NCBI RefSeq assembly: GCF_008923365.1
Contig: NZ_WBMR01000067.1
Location: forward strand, 1 to 44,740
Origin: Actinomadura montaniterrae
GTDB lineage: Bacteria; Actinomycetota; Actinomycetes; Streptosporangiales; Streptosporangiaceae
DNA: 44,740 nt
Reading direction: 5' to 3'
Part shown: piece after piece, positions 23,847-32,177 of the stretch
Layout of the letters: every line of letters starts with the position of its first letter
How positions within the stretch are numbered: position 1 is the stretch's first letter
Made by a program: the position numbers and the translations under genes
The notes under the pieces: generated by a model
What the model was told of the DNA's origin: nothing
The model's database searches: none
Seen by the model: the letters and a program-made list of their open reading frames with translations, nothing else

Positions 23847-26086
23847 CGTCGTTCCTCCAGGTAGGTGAATTCGTGCGAGCCGCCGCTGACGAGGTGTACG
23901 GAACCGTCCATGAGGATCACCTCGGCCTCCGTCCCGTCCGGGACCACCGCCGTGACGTGGATCCGGGTGTCCCGGCGCTCCCATCGGCACTCGACGGTTC
24001 CGCGCGGTGTGTCCAGGGCCGCGTCGGCCCACTCCAGGCCCGGCCCTGGGGTGGGGGCGAGCCTGACTCGGGCATAGCCCGGCTCGGCCGGGCGGATGCC
24101 GGCGACGACCTGGTACAGCCAGTCGGCGACCGCACCGAGGGCGTAATGGTTGAAGCTGGTCATCTCGCCGGGATTGACGGTGCCGTCGGGCAGCATCGAG
24201 TCCCAGCGCTCCCAGATCGTGGTCGCGCCCATGGTGACCGGGTAGAGCCAGGACGGGCACCTGGTCTGCAGGAGCAGCCGGTACGCGTCCTCGACGTGGC
24301 CCGTTTCCGACAGCGCCCAGGTGACGTAGGGGGTGCCGGCGAAGCCCGTGGTGACGCGGTGATCGTGCGCGCGCACGATCTCGGCCAGCCGCTCCCCCGC
24401 GGCGCGGCGGCGGTGACCGTCCAGGAGCCCGAAGCAGATGGCCAGGGCGTACACGGTCGCGCAGTCGGACCGCACCCGCCCGTCCGGGTCCACGTAATGC
24501 CGGAGAAACGCCGCCTTGGTGCGTTCGGCGAGGTCCGCCCAGCGGCGGGCGTCCTCGGCGTGCCCGAGCGCCTCCGCTGCCTCCGCGGTGAACGCCGCGG
24601 ATCGGACGAGGCATGCGGTGGCGACGACGCCGGGATCGGCTTTCGCGGCCCCGGGCCGGTCCGGCGGCGCGTCCGGGTCAAGCCAGTCGCCCCACTGGAA
24701 GCCCTGGTCCCACAGTCCGGTGCCAGAGAGCTTGGCAACGACCGACTCGAGGTGGAGGACCATTCCCGGGTAGTGCTCGGCGAGCCGGTCACGGTCGCCG
24801 TAGGCCTGCCAGAGCGCTTGCGGGACCCAGACGGCCGCGTCGCCCCAGACCGCGGTCGGGCCCATGCCCTGCACCGGCGAAGCCGGTTCCGATGTGGGCG
24901 CGTACTTCAGGATGTCGGGGACGACGGCGGGCACGGCCCCGGCTTCGTTGTGCCGCGTCTCGGCGTTCAGGTCGAGCAGCCAGCCGTGCAGGAAGTCCGC
25001 GACGTCGAACTGGAAGCATGCGGTGGGTGCGTACACCGCGATGTCGCCGGTCCATCCGAGCCGCTCGTCGCGCTGTGGGCAGTCGGTGGGCAGGGAGAGG
25101 AAGTTGCCCTTCTGCGACCAGACGGAGTTCTCGACCAGCCGGTTGACGAGTTCGGAGGAGCAGGAGAAGCGGCCGGTACGGCGGAGGTCGGAGTGCACGA
25201 CGACGGCCTCCAGGTCGTCCGCCGTCAGCTCGCCCGGATAGCCCGTCACCTCGACGAAGCGGAAGCCGTGAAAGGTGAGGGTCGGCTCGAACTCGTCGTC
25301 CCCGCCTGACAGGACGAACGTGTCGGTTGCCCTCGCCGACCGGAGCGGCCGCGTCGCCAAGGTCCCGCCCGACAGCGCCTCAGCGTGCCGCAGGACGATC
25401 CGCGTGCCGGCCGGCCCGCGCGCACGAATCCGCACCCAGCCGACCAGGTTCTGCCCGAAGTCGACGAGCGTCGCGCCCGAGGGCGAGGAGGTGATGCGGC
25501 TCGGTTTGAGGATCTCGTGGCGGGTCACGGCGGACCCGGTCTGCGGTACGAACCTGCCGCGGTCGACGTCGAGCCGCCGCACCGGCACCGCGTCCGGCGT
25601 TCCACGCTGCCGCGCGTCGATGCATTGCCCGTCGTAGAGGCTGTTCTCTACGGTGTCGCTGATCCGCCCGCTCCACCCGTCGCCTGTCGTCACCAGCTGG
25701 ACGCGGCCGTCGGCGTACACCACTTCGAGTTCGCCGATGAATCCGAGTTCGGAGCCGTAGTCGAGGTCCATGCCCTCGAAGCCGAGGCCGCCGCGCCACC
25801 ATCCGTTGCCGAGGAGCACCTCGATGATGTTCTCCTCCGCTAGCAGGTGCTCGACGGGGTCGTCGCTCACCGGCAGCCGCCACTCGTAGGCCGACCATCC
25901 CGGGGAGAGGACCGCGTCCGAGACAGGCCGACCGTTGACGCGCGCTTCGTAGACGCCGTGCGCGGTCGCCCGAAATCGCGCGGAACGCACCTGGTCCGCT
26001 GGGCGGTCGAGCCGGAAAGAGTGGACGAGGACGATGGCCGCCGACGGGCCCGCGTCCCCGGTGATCATGTCACTGGAGTCGAGCAC
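23843..26086 (-). CDS. GH78 alpha-L-rhamnosidase
   Basis: A 747-aa glycoside hydrolase of family GH78 that removes terminal alpha-L-rhamnose by inversion. The hallmark DCPQRDERLGWTGD is at 335-348, with Glu341 the likely general acid. GFQWGDWLDP follows, then MGATTIWERWDS with Glu625 the likely base, and SFNHYALGAVADWLY. It begins inside the usual N-terminal beta domain (SFRLDRPADQVRSARFRATAHGVYEARVNG), so it is shorter at the front than typical family members of roughly 900 residues. No signal peptide: cytoplasmic. The GTG at 26086 with GGGAG five bases upstream is preferred; an ATG at 26068 lacks a ribosome site. It overlaps both neighbouring genes. Confidence 0.92.
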   Translation of the reverse strand: MLDSSDMITGDAGPSAAIVLVHSFRLDRPADQVRSARFRATAHGVYEARVNGRPVSDAVLSPGWSAYEWRLPVSDDPVEHLLAEENIIEVLLGNGWWRGGLGFEGMDLDYGSELGFIGELEVVYADGRVQLVTTGDGWSGRISDTVENSLYDGQCIDARQRGTPDAVPVRRLDVDRGRFVPQTGSAVTRHEILKPSRITSSPSGATLVDFGQNLVGWVRIRARGPAGTRIVLRHAEALSGGTLATRPLRSARATDTFVLSGGDDEFEPTLTFHGFRFVEVTGYPGELTADDLEAVVVHSDLRRTGRFSCSSELVNRLVENSVWSQKGNFLSLPTDCPQRDERLGWTGDIAVYAPTACFQFDVADFLHGWLLDLNAETRHNEAGAVPAVVPDILKYAPTSEPASPVQGMGPTAVWGDAAVWVPQALWQAYGDRDRLAEHYPGMVLHLESVVAKLSGTGLWDQGFQWGDWLDPDAPPDRPGAAKADPGVVATACLVRSAAFTAEAAEALGHAEDARRWADLAERTKAAFLRHYVDPDGRVRSDCATVYALAICFGLLDGHRRRAAGERLAEIVRAHDHRVTTGFAGTPYVTWALSETGHVEDAYRLLLQTRCPSWLYPVTMGATTIWERWDSMLPDGTVNPGEMTSFNHYALGAVADWLYQVVAGIRPAEPGYARVRLAPTPGPGLEWADAALDTPRGTVECRWERRDTRIHVTAVVPDGTEAEVILMDGSVHLVSGGSHEFTYLEERR

Positions 26087-28595
26087 GCCGGCTCCCGGAG
26101 GTCGCGTCGGTCGTGAGCGCAGGGCGCCGTATCGTCAGCCGGTGGCTCCCGGCGGGAAACTCCCTGCTCGCGCCGTCCGGCTCGACGAAGCGGACGGGCA
26201 CCGGGCTGTCCACCTGGACGTTCTCGCCCGCGATCCTGACCTCGACCAGCCCGTGCGGTGTCGGGGCCGCGCCCGCGACGTTCCGCAGCAAGCCAGGCCG
26301 GGGGGCGATCCGCGCCCGCGCGGACCCCGGCAGGTCCGGAGAGATGCCCAGCACGTGTACGATCAGGTCGCGGGCCGGGGTGCTGGACCAGCCGTGCACC
26401 GGTGTGCCCCAGCCCCAACACTCGCCGAAGGTGTCGTAGCCGTCGTGCAGGAACGCCGACCAGTCCCGCAGGAGGTCGATGATCCGGTCGGCGAGCCCGG
26501 CGCGGGCCAAGGCGTCGTGCACGACGTAGCTGAAGAACGGCTGCGCCCGTACGATCTCCCACTCGGCGTCCCAGTCGATCCGCTGGACGCCGCGTCGCTG
26601 CTCCTCTTCCTTGCGGGTGTCGTAGCCTCCGTCGCCGCCGATCCAGGACCGGGTGACGACGGTGGAGCGGTCGATCATCGCCGCGGCGATCGCCTCCCAC
26701 CTTCCGGGCGGTGCGAGGCCCGAGACGATCGCGGCGGCGTTCGCCGCCTGCGAGGCGGCCGGCCTGCGCTCCCCGTCGACGATGTGGTCGACATAGAGGC
26801 CACGCCGCGGGTCCCAGAAGTCCTCGAACGAGGACGCCACACCCGCGTGACGCTCCCGTGCCCAGGCCGCGGACCCGGCATTGCCCACCCAGTCGGACAG
26901 TTCGGCGTACTCGGCGAGGCCACGGGCCCACAGCGCCGACACGATCGAGGTGCGGCCGGTGGTGAAGACGCTCGACCAATCGATCAGGTTCCATTCGGGC
27001 AGGTCGCTCAGCGTCCCGTGTTCGTCGACGTAGGGCTCGTACCAGCGCAGCACCCGCTCGATGGTGGGCAGGTAGCCGGCCAGACGGGCGCGGTCACCGA
27101 CGTAGCGGTAGAGGTTGTGCACGCCGTGGACCCAGTGCAGCGACCAGTCGGGAATCGTGAACCCCTCGTACTGCTCGAAGTCGCCGGCCACACTGAGCGG
27201 AAGGATGCCGTCGGAACGCGGCGAGTTCGCCAGCTCGACATAGTGCTCCGCCAGCCGCCAGTCCTCGTTGGTGGCCAGGTGCACCATCTGGTGGACGACC
27301 CCGTCGCCGACCCAGGAGCGCTGCTCGCGCGTCGGGCAGTCGGTGTAGGCGTCAAACGAGTTGAGCTGCACCGTCCGGATACCGGCGCGGTAGAGCCGGT
27401 CGAGCTCCTCGTCGTCGCTGCTGAAGTAGGCCTCTCCGGTGTGCGGGTAGACGTTCTCGCGGACGGCGACGTCCACGATCGTCACCTCGGCCGCCTCGGG
27501 CGCGTGCGCCCTGAGGTACAGGTAGCGCAGCCCCGCGGGCTCCAGAGCGGAGTAGTCCGCCCGGCCGCCGGGGCAGATGTACCGCGCACCGCTCTCGTAG
27601 TCGGATGTGGTCTCGACGATCCCGACGCGTTTCGGCTTCTCCCGGTAACCGAGCTCGAGGACGGTGCCCGCCGGAGCATCGACGGTCAGCTCCACGAAGC
27701 CTGCGGTCACGGCGCCGAAGTCGAGGACGGTGTCGAGCGTCCGGTCGGCGCCGACCGTGACCGACAGCGGCAGCCCGCCATCGACCGGTTCCCCTGAGGA
27801 CTCCAGCTGTTGCACCGCTCGGGCCGCCGGGTGGTCACTGGCCCACGCGGGCCTCGCTCTGATCCGGGCGTCCAGTACGGCCGCAGGCCGGACGGTGGCG
27901 CCCCCGAGCACGGCCACCGGCCGGGGCAGCAGCTTCCCGAACGGGCTGACCGGCGGACGGCTGCGTCCGAGCCCGCCCCAATGGCGAGCCGTCAGGATCG
28001 TCGCCGTCGGCCAGTGCGCGTCGTCGAAGCCGGGACGCGTCCATCCCACGGGCAGCTCGCGGGCGTCCAGCACCTCGCACGGGACACCGGAGGCGCCGAT
28101 TGAGGTCCAGGCGGTGGAGCGGTGTACGCGCCAGGAGGCGTCGGTGGCGACGACGCTCCCGCTCAGGCGTGCCTCCAGCACGAGGCAGGCGTCCCCGTTG
28201 ATCCCGCCTTCCGGCGGCGCCGGATGCCACCATGAGGTGGCCCTGCCGTAGTAGGTCACCAGCACGCCGACGACGTTCGTGCCGCGCTCCAGGAACGGGG
28301 CTATGTCGAACGACTCGTACCGCCACCGGCGCGGCTGCGCCCGGACCGGTCCGCGTCCGACCTCCCGCCCGTTCACCCAGACGACGAACCGGCCGTCGGC
28401 CGTCAGCCGCAGCGGCGCGGTCTCCGGCACCGCGTCGAGGTCGAAGGATTTGCGGAACATCACTCGGGAGAACCCTCGTCCCGAAGCCGTCCCGGTGACC
28501 GCGTCGTCGAGCCCGGGGACGGGCGCCGGCTCGGCTCCGATCCAGTGCCCCAGCCAGCGCTCGTCCTCGCCCGATCCCGGCGGGGTGCCGGTCAT
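26070..28595 (-). CDS. Second, divergent GH78-family rhamnosidase
   Basis: An 841-aa protein of GH78 type, clearly different from the adjacent enzyme. The N-terminal beta domains contain a jelly-roll motif (LRLTADGRFVVWVNGREVGR). The catalytic (alpha/alpha)6 domain holds YTDCPTREQRSWVGDG at 417-432, with Glu424 in the general-acid position. Near the end of that domain are TFGECWGWGT and HGWSSTPARDLI, matching the GH78 branch with a SHAWSAHP-type motif, and a C-terminal beta domain closes the protein. No signal peptide: cytoplasmic. The ATG at 28595 overlaps the ABC ATPase stop (ATGA). Two non-redundant GH78 enzymes side by side suggest two different rhamnosyl linkages in one substrate, or one main-chain and one side-chain activity. 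Confidence 0.88.
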   Translation of the reverse strand: MTGTPPGSGEDERWLGHWIGAEPAPVPGLDDAVTGTASGRGFSRVMFRKSFDLDAVPETAPLRLTADGRFVVWVNGREVGRGPVRAQPRRWRYESFDIAPFLERGTNVVGVLVTYYGRATSWWHPAPPEGGINGDACLVLEARLSGSVVATDASWRVHRSTAWTSIGASGVPCEVLDARELPVGWTRPGFDDAHWPTATILTARHWGGLGRSRPPVSPFGKLLPRPVAVLGGATVRPAAVLDARIRARPAWASDHPAARAVQQLESSGEPVDGGLPLSVTVGADRTLDTVLDFGAVTAGFVELTVDAPAGTVLELGYREKPKRVGIVETTSDYESGARYICPGGRADYSALEPAGLRYLYLRAHAPEAAEVTIVDVAVRENVYPHTGEAYFSSDDEELDRLYRAGIRTVQLNSFDAYTDCPTREQRSWVGDGVVHQMVHLATNEDWRLAEHYVELANSPRSDGILPLSVAGDFEQYEGFTIPDWSLHWVHGVHNLYRYVGDRARLAGYLPTIERVLRWYEPYVDEHGTLSDLPEWNLIDWSSVFTTGRTSIVSALWARGLAEYAELSDWVGNAGSAAWARERHAGVASSFEDFWDPRRGLYVDHIVDGERRPAASQAANAAAIVSGLAPPGRWEAIAAAMIDRSTVVTRSWIGGDGGYDTRKEEEQRRGVQRIDWDAEWEIVRAQPFFSYVVHDALARAGLADRIIDLLRDWSAFLHDGYDTFGECWGWGTPVHGWSSTPARDLIVHVLGISPDLPGSARARIAPRPGLLRNVAGAAPTPHGLVEVRIAGENVQVDSPVPVRFVEPDGASREFPAGSHRLTIRRPALTTDATSGSRRARLQ

Positions 28596-29434
28596 GCGTC
28601 CGCCTTCAGTAGCTCGCGGCGCCTCTGGCGGCGCCGCGCCTGGACGTCGGGGTCGGGCACGGGCGTGGCCAACTGCAGCCTCCGGGTGTAGGGGTGGGAG
28701 GGGCGCAGCGAGACCTGCTCGCTGTCGCCCATCTCGACGATCGCGCCCTCGTGCAGCACGGCGATGCGGTCGCTGACCTCCCGCACCACGCCGAGGTCGT
28801 GGCTGATGAACAGGTATGCGGCGCCGGTCTCCCGCTGGATGCGGCGCAGCAGGCCGAGCGCCCGGGCCTGGGTGGTCAGGTCCAGCGCGCTGGTGGGCTC
28901 GTCGCAGATGACCAGGCCCGGACGCTGGGCCACGGCGCGGGCGATGGCGATCCGCTGCCGCTGCCCGCCGGAGAACTCGCTGGGATACCGCGTCCCGGCG
29001 TCGTCGGGCAGGCCGACCTGCCGCAGCAGCTCGCGGACCCGGGAGCGGCCGTCGGCCACGCCAGCGACCCGCAGCGGCTCGACCAGGATGTCCTCGATCG
29101 TCATCGACGGATTGAGCGAGGAGTACGGGTCCTGGAAGACCACCTGGATGTCGCGGGCGACCGCGCGGCGCCGCGAGCGCGGCAGCCGGGTGATGTCGTG
29201 CCCCCGGAAGGTGATCGAGCCGCCGGTCACGGGCACCAATCCCAGCAGCGCCCGACCGATCGTGGTCTTCCCCGATCCTGACTCGCCTACCAGGCCCAGC
29301 GTCTCGCCCGGCGCGATCCCGAACGAGACCCCCTTGACGACCTCGGCGCGTCCCCGGCGCCTGCCGTAGGCCACGCGCAGGTCCCTGACCTCCAGCCCGG
29401 CCTCGGCCGTGCTCGCGGAACCGGACTCATCCAT
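28592..29434 (-). CDS. Opp/Dpp-type ABC transporter ATP-binding protein (OppF/DppF class)
   Basis: A 280-aa ATPase that energises the importer together with the ATPase half of the upstream fusion. Motifs are Walker A GESGSGKTT, Q-loop VFQDPYSSLNP, signature FSGGQRQRIAIARA, Walker B LVICDEPTSALD, switch His in FISHDLGVV and the C-terminal SHPYTRRL typical of the oligopeptide/dipeptide class. Its ATG overlaps the stop of the fusion gene by eight bases, and its stop overlaps the next GH78 start. The class name reflects fold, not cargo; several members move oligosaccharides, and coupling to glycosidases argues for a glycoside here. Confidence 0.94.
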   Translation of the reverse strand: MDESGSASTAEAGLEVRDLRVAYGRRRGRAEVVKGVSFGIAPGETLGLVGESGSGKTTIGRALLGLVPVTGGSITFRGHDITRLPRSRRRAVARDIQVVFQDPYSSLNPSMTIEDILVEPLRVAGVADGRSRVRELLRQVGLPDDAGTRYPSEFSGGQRQRIAIARAVAQRPGLVICDEPTSALDLTTQARALGLLRRIQRETGAAYLFISHDLGVVREVSDRIAVLHEGAIVEMGDSEQVSLRPSHPYTRRLQLATPVPDPDVQARRRQRRRELLKADA

Positions 29435-31214
29435 CGGTGCCCACCTCGTCCAAGTCCACGGCGCGAGCCGCGGACAGCAGTTCCTCGGTGTAGGCGTGGC
29501 CCGGCTCGCGGAAGATCGTCCGGACGTCCCCGGAGTCGACGATGCGCCCGTCCTTCATCACGCTGACGGTGTCGCACAGGTCCGCGACGACGCCGAAGTC
29601 GTGGGTCACCAGGACCATTCCGAGGTCGCGCTCGTCGCGCAGTTCCCGCAGCAGGTCCAGGACCTCCGCCTGGACCGTCACGTCCAGGGCGGTGGTCGGC
29701 TCGTCGGCGATGATCAGGTCCGGGTCGGCCGCGACCGCGCCGCAGATGAGGACGCGCTGCGCCATCCCGCCGGAGATCTGGTGCGGGTAGAGGCCGAAGA
29801 CGTGCTCGGGGTCCTTGATCCCGACCCTCGCTAGCAACGCCAGCACCTCGTGCCTGGCCGCGCGCCTGCTCGTCCGCCGGACGGCGCGCAGGCCGTGCAC
29901 GAGCTGCGCGCCGACGGTGAAGCAGGGGTCGAGGTTCGTCATCGGCTCCTGCGGGATGTAGCCGATGCGGCGACCTCGCGCATGGGCCCGCGATGCCGGA
30001 TGCGCGATCAGGTCCTCGCCGTCGAAGACGACCGATCCGCCGACCAGCGCCTCGGTGTTGAGGATGCCGAGCACCGAGAACGCGGTCTGCGTCTTCCCGG
30101 ACCCGGACTCGCCGACCAGCCCCCTGATCTCGCCCTTGCGGACGGCGAGGTCGACGCCCCGCACGACCTGCGAGACGCCACCGTCCTCGCGGGGGTAGGC
30201 GACCTTCAGGCCGCGGACCGACAGCAGCGCTTCCTCGGTGGCTGAGCGGTCCGGCAGGTCGTTCTCCGCCTTCGCGGCGAAGGCCCGAGAGATCAGTTCC
30301 TGCCGGCGCCGTGGCAGTGAGCGCCGGGCCGCCCCGACCTGGAGCGCGTCGCGCAGCGCGTTGCCGAGCAGGACCGTGGCCAGCCCTGTCAGGCTGATCA
30401 GCGACGCAGGCCAGACCACGGCCCAGCCGTTGCTGTAGATGTTCGCGAAGGCCTCCTGCAGCATGCCTCCCCAGGACGCCTTGGACGGGTCGCCGAGGCC
30501 GAGGAAGTCCACCGCCGCCTGGATGGCGATGCCGCCGCCGAGCACGAACGAGCTCTGGATGATGACCGGTGCCCGTACCGCCCACAGGATGTGCCGTCCG
30601 ATGATGCGGGCCTCCGACAGGCCGGCGACCTTGGCGGCGTCGACGTAGAGCTCGTTGCGCACGCCGAGGACCACGCCGCGGACGAGGCGGAAGTACGACG
30701 GCGCCACCAGGACCCCGAACACCCCCATGGCCGCGACCAGATTCGGGCCGATGAGCGTGTACAGCGCGATCAGCAGGACGATGCCGGGCAGCGTCATGAT
30801 CACGTCGGAGACCCAGTTGAGCACCGGGTCGGCCGCGCCGCGGCGGTACCCCGCAACGAGGCCGGCCGGGACGCCCGCGAGCAGAGCGCTGACCAGGATG
30901 ACCACGCACGCGAACAGCGTCCGCTGCGTGCCCCACATCAGCCGGGACAGGATGTCGCGCCCCGACCCGTCGCCGCCGAGCAGGTGCCCGGCAGTGAAGG
31001 GCGGCGCGTTCACGGCGTTGAGCTGGGTCGCGCCCGGCGCGTGCGGTGCGAGCCAGGGGCTGGACAGGCCGAACAGGATCGTGGCGCCGAGGAATACGAT
31101 GCAGGCGACCGCCATCGGGTTGCGGAGCAGGCGCCCCGCCCAGCCGCGCCGGCCGCGCCCGGCCGCGGGCGCCGCCACCGCGTCCTCGGGCGCCACAACT
31201 GGATGCGCTGTCAT
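29427..31214 (-). CDS. Fused permease-ATPase of Opp/Dpp-type ABC importer (OppC-OppD)
   Basis: A 595-aa protein that joins two subunits usually encoded separately. Residues 1 to about 290 are an OppC/DppC-type permease: NPMAVACIVFLGATILFGL, then LLGGDGSGRDILSRLMWGTQRT and the cytoplasmic loop motif YVDAAKVAGLSEARIIGRHI. From about 315 the protein is an OppD/DppD-type ATPase, with Walker A GESGSGKTQ, YIPQEPMTNLDP, signature ISGGMAQRVLI, Walker B LIIADEPTTALDVT and the C-terminal GHAYTEELL. The ATG at 31214 overlaps the OppB-like stop (ATGA). Both halves look intact, and such OppC-OppD fusions are known in actinomycetes. Confidence 0.92.
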   Translation of the reverse strand: MTAHPVVAPEDAVAAPAAGRGRRGWAGRLLRNPMAVACIVFLGATILFGLSSPWLAPHAPGATQLNAVNAPPFTAGHLLGGDGSGRDILSRLMWGTQRTLFACVVILVSALLAGVPAGLVAGYRRGAADPVLNWVSDVIMTLPGIVLLIALYTLIGPNLVAAMGVFGVLVAPSYFRLVRGVVLGVRNELYVDAAKVAGLSEARIIGRHILWAVRAPVIIQSSFVLGGGIAIQAAVDFLGLGDPSKASWGGMLQEAFANIYSNGWAVVWPASLISLTGLATVLLGNALRDALQVGAARRSLPRRRQELISRAFAAKAENDLPDRSATEEALLSVRGLKVAYPREDGGVSQVVRGVDLAVRKGEIRGLVGESGSGKTQTAFSVLGILNTEALVGGSVVFDGEDLIAHPASRAHARGRRIGYIPQEPMTNLDPCFTVGAQLVHGLRAVRRTSRRAARHEVLALLARVGIKDPEHVFGLYPHQISGGMAQRVLICGAVAADPDLIIADEPTTALDVTVQAEVLDLLRELRDERDLGMVLVTHDFGVVADLCDTVSVMKDGRIVDSGDVRTIFREPGHAYTEELLSAARAVDLDEVGTDG

Positions 31215-32152
31215 GACACCCTCGCTTTCGGGTCGAGCGCGGCGGTGAGCAGGTCGGTCACCAGGTTCACGAGCGACACGAGCAGCACGGTGACGGCCAC
31301 GCACCCCATGACGACAGGAACATCGCCCTTCGAGGCCGCGCCCGCGACGAGCACCCCCATCCCGGGCAGCGCGAACACCTGCTCGATGATCACGACGCCG
31401 CCGAGCAGGCCGATGGTCAGCAGCGACAGCACGGTCAGCCCCGGCCCGCCCGCGTTCCGCAGGACGTGCCGGTAGACGACCGCTCGCTCGGACATGCCCC
31501 TGGCGCGCAGCGTCCGCACGAAGTCCCGCTCCAACACCTCCTTGACGGCCCCGCGGAACTGGGCCGCCGCGCTCGCGACCGACCCGACGAGGATCGCCGC
31601 CACCGGAAGCACGACCGAGGCCGCCCAGCGCCCGAGGCTGACGTCCGGGGAGACATATCCCGTGGCCGGGAAGACCGGCAACGCGATCGCGAAGGCGAAC
31701 ACCAGGCCGATCGCCACGATGAAGGACGGGACGGCCCCGCCGACCACCGACAGGATCTGGAGCACCCGGTCCGGCCAGCCGCCGCGGACGGCGGACACGA
31801 CGCCGATCAGGACGCTGAGGCCGACGGTGAGGACGAGGCTGAGGACCATCAGCGCGAGAGTGACGGGAAACCGGATGCCGAGCGTGGAGAGAACCGGCTG
31901 ACCGGTGAAGAACGACTGGCCGAGGTCGCCCTGGAACAGGCCGGCGAGCCAGTGCCGGTACTGCTCCAGCAGCGGCCGGTCCAGGCCGAGCTTGACGACC
32001 TCGGCCTGGACCGCTTGGTCGCTCGCGCTGATCCCGACGACGTTGCGGGCGATGGCGGCCGGCTTGGCGTACACGATCGCGAAGGTCGCGAACGTGACGA
32101 CGAAGAAGACCGCGGCCGTCCTGATCAGCCGGACGGCGATGACTTTGAGCAT
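31211..32152 (-). CDS. Opp/Dpp-type ABC transporter permease (OppB/DppB class)
   Basis: A 313-aa inner-membrane permease with about six membrane spans: an N-terminal anchor (IRTAAVFFVVTFATFAIVYA) and then core helices from LALMVLSLVLTVGLSVLIG onward. The conserved extracytoplasmic motif GLDRPLLEQYRHWLAGLFQGDLG and the ATPase-contact loop DFVRTLRARGMSERAVVYRHVLRN are both present. It forms the membrane pore with the permease half of the next gene, which it overlaps by four bases. The ATG at 32152 follows the binding-protein stop by 25 bases. Confidence 0.93.
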   Translation of the reverse strand: MLKVIAVRLIRTAAVFFVVTFATFAIVYAKPAAIARNVVGISASDQAVQAEVVKLGLDRPLLEQYRHWLAGLFQGDLGQSFFTGQPVLSTLGIRFPVTLALMVLSLVLTVGLSVLIGVVSAVRGGWPDRVLQILSVVGGAVPSFIVAIGLVFAFAIALPVFPATGYVSPDVSLGRWAASVVLPVAAILVGSVASAAAQFRGAVKEVLERDFVRTLRARGMSERAVVYRHVLRNAGGPGLTVLSLLTIGLLGGVVIIEQVFALPGMGVLVAGAASKGDVPVVMGCVAVTVLLVSLVNLVTDLLTAALDPKARVS

Positions 32153-32177
32153 GATCGGTATCCCTCGGGGCCGTGGG

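Noticed and set aside
26034..27797. Plus-strand open frame opposite the GH78 gene
   Set aside because: No recognisable motif; the minus strand encodes complete GH78 domains in this interval.
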